Positions 1 to 6,375 of a stretch of 12,643 nt of DNA are shown here, one piece after another. The stretch's first letter is position 1. Each line of letters starts with the position of its first letter. The notes beneath the pieces were generated by a model, which had not been told where the DNA came from, made no database searches, and worked only from the letters and a program-made list of their open reading frames with translations. This DNA comes from an uncultured Faecalibacterium sp. (GTDB taxonomy: Bacteria > Bacillota > Clostridia > Oscillospirales > Ruminococcaceae), in assembly GCA_934525845.1 (NCBI GenBank), contig CAKSZS010000053.1, positions 1 through 12,643 on the forward strand. Reading direction: 5' to 3'. A program made the translations under genes and the position numbers.

Positions 1-167
1 CAGTCCTCGATGAAGGTGGGAGCGTAGACGGAAGCGCCGTTGTGGGCCTTCTTGTAGTCCTCCACGATCTGCTGCAGCTTAGCCCAGCCCTCGTTGGCCT
101 TGGCGTTGTCGATGCTGTCGGGGAAGTTGATGATGAACTCGCGGTGTTTGGGGATACGTGCTTTCAT
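1..167 (-). CDS. Hypothetical protein, N-terminal 55 residues (cut by window edge)
   Basis: An open frame runs from an ATG at 167-165 off the left edge. The start is chosen because an AGGAG ribosome binding site lies at a good distance upstream. The visible protein begins MKARIPKHREFIINFP and continues with a charged, mostly soluble-looking stretch; no signal peptide or membrane segment is visible. I do not recognise the family. It lies downstream of tatD in the same direction, separated by 89 nt. That gap holds a weak GC-containing hairpin (roughly 218-241) without a clean T-run, so it may be a separate transcript or part of the metG operon by readthrough. Confidence 0.6.
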   Translation of the reverse strand, partial: MKARIPKHREFIINFPDSIDNAKANEGWAKLQQIVEDYKKAHNGASVYAPTFIED

Positions 168-256
168 GGTAGAAATCTCCTTTATAACGGTTTGGATTTT
201 ACTTATTCATTTATACAGAAGCACGGGCTTGAACCTGTGCAACTTGCAAAGAAAAA

Positions 257-1072
257 TTACAGCTCGTACACGCGGCGGGCGTTCTCTGTGGTGACGCGGA
301 ACACCTCTTCGGCGGGGATGCCCTTGAGCTGTGCGATGTGCTCGCCTACATAGCGGATGAGGGAGCTGTCACAGCGGGTGCCGCGCACCGGTTCCGGAGC
401 CATGTAAGGGCAGTCGGTCTCCAGCACGATGGATTCCAGCGGCAGGGCCGCAATGACTTTTGCCGTTCGCTTGGCGCCTTTGAAGGTACAGGCCCCGCCG
501 AAGCCGAGGTACAGCCCCTGCTTTGCCAGCCACACAGCATCGTCGGCACTGCCGGAATAGCAGTGCACGATGCCCTTAGGCTGGTATTTTTTCAACAGGG
601 CGTACACGTCGGCGTGGGCCTCGCGGTCGTGCACGATGAGGGGCTTGTCCAGTTCCAGCGCCAGCCGGATCTCAGCCTCAAACAAGGCCAGCTGAGCGTC
701 CTTGGGGGCAGGCCAGTGATAGTCCAGCCCGCATTCGCCCACAGCCACCACCTTGGGATCCTCGTAACAGGGAGCCAGGGTGCGCATCTCTGCCGCCCAG
801 TCGCCGCCGTAGACCGACACCGTGGGGGCCGGTCCGTCCTTGCCGCAGTCCTCAGCAGGCACCAGACTTTCCGGGTGGATGCCGATGGCGGCATAGACCC
901 AGGGATAGCGGTGCGCCAATTCTAGGACTTTAGGGGCGTCCCCGGAATGGGTGGCCTGCTCGCAGACGCCCACCACGCCCTTGCCGGGCAGACTGTCCAG
1001 CAGGGCAAAGCGGTCGGTGTCAAAGGCCCGGGCGCTGTAGTGCGCGTGGGTGTCAAAGATCGGACCGGTCAT
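257..1072 (-). CDS. tatD: TatD-family metal-dependent DNase/hydrolase
   Basis: This 271-residue protein has the length and motifs of the TatD family, TIM-barrel metallohydrolases with reported 3'-5' exonuclease or deoxyribonuclease activity in the cytoplasm. Metal ligands are visible in order: THAH near the N terminus (H9, H11), GECGLDY (E113), VHDREAH (H148), HCYSG (H170) and ETDCPY (D220). The ATG at 1072 is chosen because an AAGGAG site sits just upstream and because it overlaps the stop of the preceding transporter gene as ATGA (4 nt), implying translational coupling. The frame stays open far upstream, but that part is a shadow of the transporter gene. tatD next to metG is a common arrangement in Firmicutes; here a transporter gene lies between them. 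Some family members act on other substrates, so the exact reaction is uncertain. Confidence 0.93.
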   Translation of the reverse strand: MTGPIFDTHAHYSARAFDTDRFALLDSLPGKGVVGVCEQATHSGDAPKVLELAHRYPWVYAAIGIHPESLVPAEDCGKDGPAPTVSVYGGDWAAEMRTLAPCYEDPKVVAVGECGLDYHWPAPKDAQLALFEAEIRLALELDKPLIVHDREAHADVYALLKKYQPKGIVHCYSGSADDAVWLAKQGLYLGFGGACTFKGAKRTAKVIAALPLESIVLETDCPYMAPEPVRGTRCDSSLIRYVGEHIAQLKGIPAEEVFRVTTENARRVYEL

Positions 1073-2028
1073 ACTTTCTCCTTTTTCGCAGGGGCCTTGT
1101 TCACCAGCCAGATGCCGACGCACACAAAGACCAGAGCGCCCAGGTACTGCCAGCGGAACAGCGGTTCCCCATTGAGCACGGCGCTCAGCAGGACATTGAC
1201 CACGGGATTGACAAAGCCGAAGATGGCAATGCGGCTCACGGGGTTGTTCTTCATCAGAAGCGCCCACAGCACATAGCCTGCCCCGCAGATGAAAGCCAGA
1301 TACAGCAGGACCAGGATGCCCAGCGGGGAGACATTGCCCAGCCGTCCGCCCAAGGCGGTGCCAAGCAGGAACAGGGCCAGACCACCCACGAACAGGTTGA
1401 GGAAGCAGACGGCAAAGCTGTCCGCCTTTTTGGTCACCGACTTGTTCCACGGACCGGACAGGGTAAAGATGACCGTGGCCAGCAGCATACAGAAGATGCC
1501 CCAGCCGCTGCCGCCGCCGTGGTTGCCGATGGTGCCGATGAGCACGCCCGCAAAGCCGACGATGCAGCCCAGCGTCTTGGCCGGGGTCATACGGTCGGAA
1601 TTGCCGTAGATGAAGTGGGCAAAGATGACGCCCAGAAAGCTCTGGGTGCTGTTCAGGATGCCGCCGAACGCGCCGGTGAGCATGGCCACCGCGATGTAGT
1701 AGAACGCATACTGCGTGGTGGTCTGCCACAGACCCAGCGCACAGCATTCCACCGCCACCTTGCCGCGGGGGAACTGGGGCAGGCGGCTCTGCAGCAGCAC
1801 ACTGCCCAGCAGGACCAGAAAGCTGCCCAGCATGAACCGCACGCCCGCAAAGCAGAAGATGGACGCGGTGTTGCTGGAATCAATGGCGAACAGCCGGTAA
1901 CCCAGCTTGATGAAGGGGAACGCCGACCCCCACAGCACGTTGCAGAAGATGGCCAGCAGCACGGCGAACACCGGCGTGCCGAAAATTTTGTCCAGCCGGT
2001 CAGCCCGGGAAAGTGTCGTGTTTTCCAT
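1069..2028 (-). CDS. EamA/DMT-superfamily membrane transporter
   Basis: This 319-residue, very hydrophobic protein has about ten predicted membrane helices in two five-helix halves, as expected for EamA (drug/metabolite transporter) proteins. Family-like signatures are LWGSAFPFIK in the first helix and NPVVNVLLSAVLNGEPL near the end, resembling the usual P-V-x-x-x-L-x-x-x-x-x-x-E-x stretch of the second EamA repeat. The C terminus is lysine-rich (KAPAKKEKV) and probably cytoplasmic. Substrate cannot be predicted from sequence. The gene starts 6 nt after the metG stop and no good ribosome binding site is visible, so translation probably depends on ribosomes finishing metG. Its stop overlaps the tatD start by 4 nt. 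It is therefore likely co-transcribed under the metG T-box. Confidence 0.9.
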   Translation of the reverse strand: MENTTLSRADRLDKIFGTPVFAVLLAIFCNVLWGSAFPFIKLGYRLFAIDSSNTASIFCFAGVRFMLGSFLVLLGSVLLQSRLPQFPRGKVAVECCALGLWQTTTQYAFYYIAVAMLTGAFGGILNSTQSFLGVIFAHFIYGNSDRMTPAKTLGCIVGFAGVLIGTIGNHGGGSGWGIFCMLLATVIFTLSGPWNKSVTKKADSFAVCFLNLFVGGLALFLLGTALGGRLGNVSPLGILVLLYLAFICGAGYVLWALLMKNNPVSRIAIFGFVNPVVNVLLSAVLNGEPLFRWQYLGALVFVCVGIWLVNKAPAKKEKV

Positions 2029-2034
2029 GGCGGC

Positions 2035-4032
2035 TTAGTGGATGCGGCTGCCGACCGGGGTGTCATCGCCGTAGAAGGCGATGGAGCAGCCGCCATCAGC
2101 GGTGTCAGCAGCAAAGATCATGCCCTCGCTGACGTACTTGCCCTTCATCATCGGGCGGGGTGCCAGGTTGCACACGATGCCGATCTTTTTGCCGATCAGG
2201 TCTTCCGGCTTGAACCACTTGGCGATGCCGGACAGGATGCAGCGCTCACGCTCGCCGTCGAACACGGTCAGGTGCAGCAGCTTCTTGCTCTCCTTCAGGT
2301 TCTCGCAGGCACGGACCTCGGCCACGCGCAGCTCCACCTTGCAGAAGGTGTCAAAGTCGATCTCTTCCTCGTGGGTGAAGTCCACGGTGCTCTCTTCAGC
2401 GGGAGCAGCGGCCTTCTTCTCGGCTTCGGCCTTGGCCTTGTTGGCAGCCTCGGCAGCGGCTTTGCGCTTCTCGTCCTCTTCCTTCAGGTGGGCGATCTCC
2501 TTGGCCACATCGATGCGGGGGAACAGAGCGTCGCCCTTGTGCACGGTGTAGACTTCCTGTGCACCGTAAACGGTCTTGGTCAGGTCCAGTGCGGAAGCAT
2601 CCAGGCCCAGCTGCTCCATCATCTTGGGAGCGGTAGTGGGCAGGTAGGCGTTCAGCAGGATGCCGCACACGCGCAGAGCCTCGCACAGGTGGTACAGCAC
2701 GCTCTCCAGACGCTGCTTGTTGGCCTCGTCCTTGGCCAGTGCCCAGGGTGCGGTCTCATCGATGTACTTGTTGGCGCGCTGGATGACAGCGAAAATCTCC
2801 ATCAGAGCCTGCGGAATGGTCAGGTTGTCCATGTCGGCGGTGACCTTGGCGGTCAGCTCGTTGACCATGGTCTCCAGCTCGGTGTCAATGGCTTCGGTGC
2901 CGGCCACGTTGTGCACGGTGCCGCCGAAGTACTTTTCGCACATGGCCACGGTGCGGCTGAGCAGGTTGCCCAGGTCGTTGGCCAGGTCGCTGTTGATGCG
3001 GGTGATGAGGGCTTCGTTGGTGAACATACCGTCGTTGCCGAAGGGAATCTCACGCAGCAGGAAGTAGCGGATGGCGTCCACACCGTAGCGGTCGCACAGG
3101 ATGACGGGATCGACCACGTTGCCCACAGACTTGGACATCTTGCCGCCGTTCATCAGCAGCCAGCCGTGGCCGAACACCCGCTTGGGCAGGGGCAGATCCA
3201 GAGCCATCAGCATGGCGGGCCACAGAATGGTGTGGAAGCGCAGGATCTCCTTGCCCACCATGTGCAGGTCGGCGGGCCAGAACTTGTCGTAGTCGTGGTA
3301 AGTCTCGTTGCCGTAGCCCAGCGCGGAGATATAGTTGCTCAGAGCATCGACCCAGACGTACATGGTGTGCTTGGGGTCAAAGGGGACCGGGATGCCCCAC
3401 TTGACCGAGGTACGGGACACGCAGGTATCCTGCAGGCCCTGCTTGATGAAGGCGATCATCTCGTTCTTGCGGCTCTCGGGCTGGATGAACTGGGGGTTCT
3501 CCTCGTAGAGCTTCAGCAGGCGGTCGGCATACTTGCTGGTCTTGAAGAAGTAGGCTTCCTCATGGGCGTCGTAGACCTCACGGCCGCAGTCGGGGCACTT
3601 GCCGTCCACCAGCTGGCTGTCGGTCCAGAAGCTCTCGCAGGGCTTGCAGTAGTGGCCGATGTACTCGCCCTTGTAGATGTCGCCCTGCTCATACAGCTTG
3701 GTGAAGATCTTCTGGCAGGACTCCATGTGGTAATCATCGGTGGTGCGGATGAAGCGGTCGTAGCTGACGTCCAGCAGCTTCCACAGGTCCTTGACGGTGG
3801 CCACGATCTTGTCCACATACTCCTTGGGGGTCACACCGGCGTCGGCGGCCTTGTCCTGGATCTTCTGGCCGTGCTCGTCGGTGCCGGTCAGGAACATGAC
3901 GTCGTAGCCCTGCATGCGCTTGAAACGGGCCAGTGCGTCGCAGGCCACGGTGGTGTAGCTGTGGCCGATGTGCAGCTTGTCGCTGGGGTAATAAATGGGG
4001 GTGGTGATGTAGAACGTTTTGTGTTCGCTCAT
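2035..4032 (-). CDS. metG: Methionyl-tRNA synthetase with C-terminal tRNA-binding domain
   Basis: This cytoplasmic enzyme charges tRNA-Met with methionine using ATP. The 665-residue protein has a class I catalytic fold with HIGH at 21-24 and KMSKS at 298-302. A zinc knuckle in the connective domain is formed by two CxxC pairs (C129/C132 and C146/C149). A helical anticodon-binding domain spans roughly 340-510, and an Ala/Lys/Glu-rich linker covers about 515-547. The C-terminal EMAPII/Trbp111-type tRNA-binding domain covers about 555-665 (FCKVELRVAEV, NLAPRPMMKGK). The ATG at 4032 is chosen because the protein then begins directly with the catalytic domain and GAGGA lies upstream. The longer open frame upstream belongs to the T-box leader. 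It is the first gene of the metG-transporter-tatD operon. Confidence 0.97.
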   Translation of the reverse strand: MSEHKTFYITTPIYYPSDKLHIGHSYTTVACDALARFKRMQGYDVMFLTGTDEHGQKIQDKAADAGVTPKEYVDKIVATVKDLWKLLDVSYDRFIRTTDDYHMESCQKIFTKLYEQGDIYKGEYIGHYCKPCESFWTDSQLVDGKCPDCGREVYDAHEEAYFFKTSKYADRLLKLYEENPQFIQPESRKNEMIAFIKQGLQDTCVSRTSVKWGIPVPFDPKHTMYVWVDALSNYISALGYGNETYHDYDKFWPADLHMVGKEILRFHTILWPAMLMALDLPLPKRVFGHGWLLMNGGKMSKSVGNVVDPVILCDRYGVDAIRYFLLREIPFGNDGMFTNEALITRINSDLANDLGNLLSRTVAMCEKYFGGTVHNVAGTEAIDTELETMVNELTAKVTADMDNLTIPQALMEIFAVIQRANKYIDETAPWALAKDEANKQRLESVLYHLCEALRVCGILLNAYLPTTAPKMMEQLGLDASALDLTKTVYGAQEVYTVHKGDALFPRIDVAKEIAHLKEEDEKRKAAAEAANKAKAEAEKKAAAPAEESTVDFTHEEEIDFDTFCKVELRVAEVRACENLKESKKLLHLTVFDGERERCILSGIAKWFKPEDLIGKKIGIVCNLAPRPMMKGKYVSEGMIFAADTADGGCSIAFYGDDTPVGSRIH

Positions 4033-4068
4033 GGAGAAATCCTCTTCCTTTCTTTTGGTGCAGCCATG

Positions 4069-4117
4069 AAAAAAGCCCCCGCTCCTGACCGGCAGAATGC
4101 CGGACAAGGACGAGAGC
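4069..4117 (-). terminator. Regulated terminator of the metG T-box
   Basis: On the minus strand a long hairpin (GCTCTCG...CCGGCA / TGCCGG...GCGGGGGC, with G-U pairs and one small mismatch) is followed directly by six T residues (4074-4069). It competes with the antiterminator formed by the T-box sequence, so it should stop transcription when tRNA-Met is charged. Confidence 0.88.
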
Positions 4118-4351
4118 AGAAACTTTCGTGGTACCACCTTGCTTCGCCATGCCCTTGCGGGCACAGCCTTGTGCTGGCGCAAAACCAGCCCGGCGCGCTA
4201 ACGGACGCCATACCGTCACAGGCTTACTGTTCACCCGTGCAGGCTCCGAGACCATGTTCGGCTCCGCGCGGCCTGCCCGGTTCCATCCTTCGGGCTTTCT
4301 GTCAGGTGCAGACGGTGCTTACTCTTCTCTTCCCAGCCAATTTACATTATT
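4069..4351 (-). ncRNA. T-box riboswitch leader of metG (tRNA-Met sensing)
   Basis: The leader between the metG promoter and metG carries the conserved T-box sequence AAGGTGGTACCACG (4140-4127), followed by CTCTCGTCCTTG and an intrinsic terminator. Upstream elements are also recognisable: a GAAGAGAAGAGTAAG start resembling the base of Stem I with its AGTA motif, a CAGAAAGCCCG...CGGGC distal hairpin, and an ACGG...CCGTTA stretch typical of the segment after Stem I. A candidate Met specifier is ATG at 4255-4253 within GAACATGG. In this class, uncharged tRNA pairs with the specifier and with the T-box bulge, stabilising an antiterminator and switching on the synthetase gene. The class is certain from the T-box motif; the specifier position is inferred without folding. 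Confidence 0.93.
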
Positions 4352-4357
4352 ATGTTT

Positions 4358-4386
4358 ATAATACGCAAAATGGGCGGGTTTGTCAA
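4358..4386 (-). promoter_or_regulatory. Promoter of the metG operon
   Basis: On the minus strand, TTGACA (4386-4381), a 17-nt spacer and TATTAT (4363-4358) form a near-consensus vegetative promoter. The predicted start near 4351 gives a leader of about 320 nt that matches the T-box. The -35 box begins two bases beyond the stop codon of the upstream Dabb gene, and no terminator is visible between them. Confidence 0.85.
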
Positions 4387-4388
4387 CC

Positions 4389-4691
4389 TCAAATCTCGTA
4401 ATCCAGGCAGAACCGCGCTTTGGTGTAGGGCCGCACTTTGCCGTCGGCCACGGCCACATGAGCCGGGTGGACCGAGTAGCCCTTGAGGGCCTCGGCGTTT
4501 TCAAAGGTGGTGTCCAGCATCAGGTCTGCGGTGGAAGAGGGGAGACCATTGATGTTGACGTGCACTTCCAGCAGACCGGGGATCTGCCCGGCCAGCCCTT
4601 CCAGGCCCTCTTTGATGCCCGCCTTCACGGCGGCTTTTTCGGTGTCGGACAGCTCGTCCTTGAGCTGCCACAGGATCACATGCTTGACCAT
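4389..4691 (-). CDS. Dabb-domain (stress-responsive alpha/beta-barrel) protein
   Basis: This 100-residue soluble protein matches the size and pattern of the Dabb (dimeric alpha-beta barrel) family. It has a first strand MVKHVILWQLKD with the characteristic early histidine, a helix rich in Glu/Lys/Ala (residues about 14-32), IPGLLEVHVNINGLP, DLMLDTTFENAEALKGYSVHPAH with the conserved Y-x-x-H-P-x-H motif, and a final strand. Family members are small dimers of mostly unknown function, some acting as stress proteins or cyclases. The ATG at 4691 is preceded by AGGAGG. It has its own promoter and sits just upstream of the metG promoter. No function beyond the fold can be given. Confidence 0.85.
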   Translation of the reverse strand: MVKHVILWQLKDELSDTEKAAVKAGIKEGLEGLAGQIPGLLEVHVNINGLPSSTADLMLDTTFENAEALKGYSVHPAHVAVADGKVRPYTKARFCLDYEI

Positions 4692-4718
4692 AGAAAAAAT
4701 CCTCCTGCGTTTTTTCTC

Positions 4719-4747
4719 ATTGTAGCAGGATGAGAAACCGAACGCAA
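4719..4747 (-). promoter_or_regulatory. Probable promoter of the Dabb gene
   Basis: Minus-strand TACAAT (4724-4719) is preceded at 17 nt by TTGCGT (4747-4742). The -10 box is good and the -35 box matches only three of six positions. The start would fall about 20 nt before the ribosome binding site of the Dabb gene. Confidence 0.55.
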
Positions 4748-4757
4748 GAGGAAAGCG

Positions 4758-4976
4758 TTAAGCAGGAGAAAACAGGAACAGTACCAGCAGCACCACACCG
4801 GCAAGGGCCGCGAGAACGCCCTCGATGCGGGTCAGCCTGATGTATTTGTCGGAAGGATCGGCCCGATCGTACTTCCAGCGGGATTCCAGGGAAATGGCAT
4901 CTTCCGGCAGGAAAAATGAGAACAGCCCGAACCCGATGCAGAAGAACGCCAGCAGGATGGAAAGAATGGTATCCAT
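4758..4976 (-). CDS. Small two-helix membrane protein (DUF6199-like)
   Basis: This 72-residue protein has an N-terminal membrane helix (ILSILLAFFCIGFGLFSFF, residues about 4-22) and a C-terminal one (about 52-70). The loop between them contains SRWKYDRADPSDKYIRLTRI. This resembles the small DUF6199-type proteins that share a tryptophan, a PS-x-x-Y and an arginine before the second helix; the assignment is from memory and only moderately secure. Its ATG lies 9 nt after the stop of the preceding gene, and the ribosome binding site (GAGG) overlaps that stop, implying translational coupling. It is the last gene of a three-gene membrane-protein operon. A small AACGC/GCGTT hairpin spans its stop codon (4742-4759) but lacks a convincing T-run. 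Confidence 0.7.
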   Translation of the reverse strand: MDTILSILLAFFCIGFGLFSFFLPEDAISLESRWKYDRADPSDKYIRLTRIEGVLAALAGVVLLVLFLFSPA

Positions 4977-4985
4977 GGCGGAACC

Positions 4986-5300
4986 TCATTTCTTTTTGTC
5001 TTTGTCATCCCGGCTCAGGGTGTAGCACAGGTGAGAGATCAGGAAGCCGATGCAGACGATCAGGGCCGTGACCATTAAAATCATGTGCAGCGGCTCGACG
5101 CGCGGCAGAAACAAATTGACGAGATAGACCGTACCGCAGAGCAGAAGGGCGATGCCGGCAGGTTTGCTGAAGTTCTTCTTCTCGTCTTCACTGATCCAGC
5201 CGGTGCCGCCGCCATTGCGCAGGTCCTGGATGCCGCGGTAAATGAACAGTACACCACAGAGAAGATTCAGCCAATCCCCGCCCGAAAAATTCAAATTCAT
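4986..5300 (-). CDS. Small membrane protein, three predicted helices
   Basis: This 104-residue protein has hydrophobic segments at about residues 9-26 (WLNLLCGVLFIYRGI), 45-65 (PAGIALLLCGTVYLVNLFL) and 70-92 (PLHMILMVTALIVCIGF). It ends in a charged tail (SRDDKDKKK) that is probably cytoplasmic. I do not recognise a family. Its first segment (NLLCGVLFIYRGIQDLR) resembles that of the upstream neighbour (FACGVIALWMGIRDLQ), so the two may be diverged paralogs. The ATG at 5300 follows an AAGGAA site at short distance and lies 19 nt after the preceding stop. It is the middle gene of the operon and its function is unknown. Confidence 0.75.
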   Translation of the reverse strand: MNLNFSGGDWLNLLCGVLFIYRGIQDLRNGGGTGWISEDEKKNFSKPAGIALLLCGTVYLVNLFLPRVEPLHMILMVTALIVCIGFLISHLCYTLSRDDKDKKK

Positions 5301-5319
5301 ACTGGTTCCTTTCCGGCAG

Positions 5320-5637
5320 TCAGTCCGCACTGTGCTCCCAGGCCTCGTACAGGACCAGATAGATGATATCCACAATGATCGCAACGATATAAATGCGGCT
5401 GCAAATGGTAGGATAGCGGAGCAGCAGTTGATTGGAACAGAGAAGAATGGAGTTGCAAATTTCCCAGACACCGTTCTTCCTCTGCCACATGGCGCGGTAC
5501 TCCGGGTCGCGGTCGTACTGGTTGAAAAAAGTGTGGATGAGGGGGTCTTTGCCCTGCAGGTCGCGGATGCCCATCCAGAGGGCGATGACACCGCAGGCGA
5601 AGCAGAACAGGTTGTACCAGCTGAATGTAAGCTGCAT
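5320..5637 (-). CDS. Small membrane protein, first gene of the three-gene operon
   Basis: This 105-residue protein has an N-terminal hydrophobic helix (YNLFCFACGVIALWMGI, about 8-24). A polar, acidic and basic middle follows (about 25-58, including NQYDRDPEYRAMW), then one or two further hydrophobic stretches, the clearest being IYIVAIIVDIIYLVLY near the C terminus. No family is recognised; the first helix and the GIRDLQ that follows resemble the next gene's product. The ATG at 5637 is preferred over an in-frame GTG at 5646 because AGGAGG (5651-5646) sits exactly 8 nt upstream of the ATG and would overlap the GTG. A TATAAT promoter lies just upstream. Confidence 0.75.
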   Translation of the reverse strand: MQLTFSWYNLFCFACGVIALWMGIRDLQGKDPLIHTFFNQYDRDPEYRAMWQRKNGVWEICNSILLCSNQLLLRYPTICSRIYIVAIIVDIIYLVLYEAWEHSAD

Positions 5638-5660
5638 AAAATGCACCTCCTTTTTCCACC

Positions 5661-5688
5661 ATTATACCATAGGAGGGTGGAAACACAA
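5661..5688 (-). promoter_or_regulatory. Promoter of the small membrane-protein operon
   Basis: Minus-strand TATAAT (5666-5661) is a perfect -10 box with an upstream TGG (extended -10). TTGTGT (5688-5683) lies 16 nt further up as a partial -35 box. Transcription would start about 5655, just before the AGGAGG site. Confidence 0.8.
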
Positions 5689-5727
5689 GGACGGGATTCA
5701 ACCGGACAACGTAAAATTTCAGAAAAC

Positions 5728-5772
5728 AAAAAACCAGCCGGACAAGGCGGTTGCAAGCCCTCATCCGGCTGG
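5728..5772 (-). terminator. Intrinsic terminator of the micro-ORF transcript
   Basis: On the minus strand a 9-bp perfect stem, CCAGCCGGA (5772-5764) with TCCGGCTGG (5742-5734), is followed directly by six T residues, then G and four more T. It lies 4 nt after the last small ORF and upstream of the next promoter, so it closes the transcription unit that starts near 6369. Confidence 0.9.
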
Positions 5773-5776
5773 ATCC

Positions 5777-5821
5777 TTACTTCTTCGGAGTCATAAGCCT
5801 CTTCTCCTTGGATGTCCTCAT
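5777..5821 (-). CDS. Candidate micro-ORF, 14 residues, MRTSKEKRLMTPKK
   Basis: The ATG overlaps the stop of the preceding 7-codon ORF as ATGA, a classic coupling arrangement. The peptide is strongly basic and has no hydrophobic stretch. An internal AAGGAG followed by ATG could instead start a 5-residue MTPKK in the same frame. The stop (TAA) lies just before the terminator stem. Translation is not demonstrable from sequence alone. Confidence 0.35.
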   Translation of the reverse strand: MRTSKEKRLMTPKK

Positions 5822-5841
5822 TTTCGGAGTGCTCGTTTCAT
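5818..5841 (-). CDS. Candidate micro-ORF, 7 residues, MKRALRK
   Basis: The ATG at 5841 is preceded by AAGGAG (5856-5851) with a 9-nt spacer, one of the best ribosome binding sites in this stretch. The seven-residue basic peptide ends in TGA, which overlaps the ATG of the next micro-ORF. The strength of the site on so short a frame is the reason for listing it. Confidence 0.35.
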   Translation of the reverse strand: MKRALRK

Positions 5842-5925
5842 AGGGTGACTCTCCTTAGAAACCACTGAAAACTGGGGAAGATTGCAAGGGGACTGATTAC
5901 TTAGTACATTGGATTGACCCTTCTC

Positions 5926-5970
5926 TTAACTGATGGAGTGCGGCACCGAGATTCGGAAGATGAATTTCAT
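5926..5970 (-). CDS. Candidate micro-ORF, 14 residues, MKFIFRISVPHSIS
   Basis: This 14-codon ORF is the counterpart, in the second copy of a duplicated module, of the ORF at 6086-6042. It has only a weak upstream G-rich site (TGTGG). That site is itself part of a two-codon ATG TGG TAA frame ending just before this ATG, so coupling or reinitiation is possible. The peptide is amphipathic and partly hydrophobic. Confidence 0.3.
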   Translation of the reverse strand: MKFIFRISVPHSIS

Positions 5971-6041
5971 ATTACCACATTCTTTCGAGTTAGATTTGCC
6001 AGGGACAAGCTGCTCAGTACATTGGTAGAACTCCTTCTTAA

Positions 6042-6086
6042 TTATTCAAATAAGCTTCTCCGTGCAAAAGATACCATTTTGATCAT
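6042..6086 (-). CDS. Candidate micro-ORF, 14 residues, MIKMVSFARRSLFE
   Basis: The ATG at 6086 is preceded by GAAGGTGAT, which pairs well with the 16S tail (AAGG 8 nt from the ATG). The peptide could form an amphipathic helix. It ends in TAA, and an AAGGAG site for the two-codon MY frame follows within a few bases. It heads the first copy of the duplicated module. Confidence 0.4.
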   Translation of the reverse strand: MIKMVSFARRSLFE

Positions 6087-6244
6087 GGAAATCACCTTCG
6101 GCGGATCTATTTGAATCGCTGGAGATTTTGTTTATCGACAGGTTGTCGTGTTATCGCATTTCTTGATGCTCAAGAGTGGCTCATTGTTGTTGTGTTTTTA
6201 TACGGGGGAAACATCCCGTTTGTGGTGAGCCTCTGTTTTGCTTC

Positions 6245-6295
6245 TCAGCGAACCCCGACAGCCTGTCCAAACTGTGCGGGTTCCATATCGACCAT
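6245..6295 (-). CDS. Candidate micro-ORF, 16 residues, MVDMEPAQFGQAVGVR
   Basis: This is the first ORF of the transcript, about 75 nt after the predicted start. AAGGAG (6309-6304) lies 8 nt before the ATG, an ideal ribosome binding site. A second ATG at codon 4 could also be used. The peptide is short, not obviously membrane-directed, and unrecognised. It could act as a leader peptide for the structures downstream. Confidence 0.4.
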   Translation of the reverse strand: MVDMEPAQFGQAVGVR

Positions 6296-6375
6296 CGGTC
6301 TCGCTCCTTTCTACTTCAAGTCAGCGGGATTAGCTCTCGTTTGAGCTTCTGCTGTACTTCTCTGTTTCTGGCTTT

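Larger units (their letters stand above)
5888..6086 (-). repeat. Two diverged copies of a micro-ORF module, 113 bp apart
   Basis: Copy 1 (about 6086-6004) and copy 2 (about 5970-5888) have the same layout on the minus strand. Each has a 14-codon ORF ending in TAA, then a purine-rich ribosome-binding stretch (AAGAAGGAG or AGAGAAGGG), then CCA ATG TAC and a stop codon, then GTCCC. The shared core CCAATGTACT is exact (6025-6016 and 5912-5903), while the stop differs (TGA versus TAA) and the 14-codon parts have diverged. The spacing between the two ATGs is 64 nt in one copy and 61 in the other, a difference of one codon length. Confidence 0.6.
5728..6369 (-). other. Transcription unit of unknown function carrying a series of micro-ORFs
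   Basis: The unit is bounded by a near-consensus promoter (6404-6376) and a strong terminator, and is visibly AT-richer than its surroundings. No ORF of normal length fits on the minus strand. Reading 5' to 3' on that strand it contains short ORFs MVDMEPAQFGQAVGVR, MFPPYKNTTTMSHS (no good ribosome binding site), MIKMVSFARRSLFE, MY, MW, MKFIFRISVPHSIS, MY, MKRALRK and MRTSKEKRLMTPKK. It could be a polycistronic micropeptide mRNA, a structured regulatory RNA in which some ORFs are chance, or a decayed region with surviving signals. I do not recognise it as tmRNA, RNase P or any other known RNA class. Confidence 0.55.

Noticed and set aside
218..241. Intrinsic terminator after tatD
   Set aside because: The hairpin (GCACAGG/CC-GTGC) is imperfect and not followed by a T-run, so only a weak or no terminator is supported.
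4033..4182. N-terminal extension of metG by about 50 residues
   Set aside because: The extension covers the T-box terminator and adds no conserved sequence. The internal ATG at 4032 has a ribosome binding site and begins at the catalytic domain.
1519..4401. 960-residue open frame on the plus strand opposite metG and the transporter gene
   Set aside because: It is the mirror of real minus-strand genes with clear motifs. Its protein is low-complexity Gly/Gln/Val/His sequence without domains, as expected for a GC-rich antisense frame.
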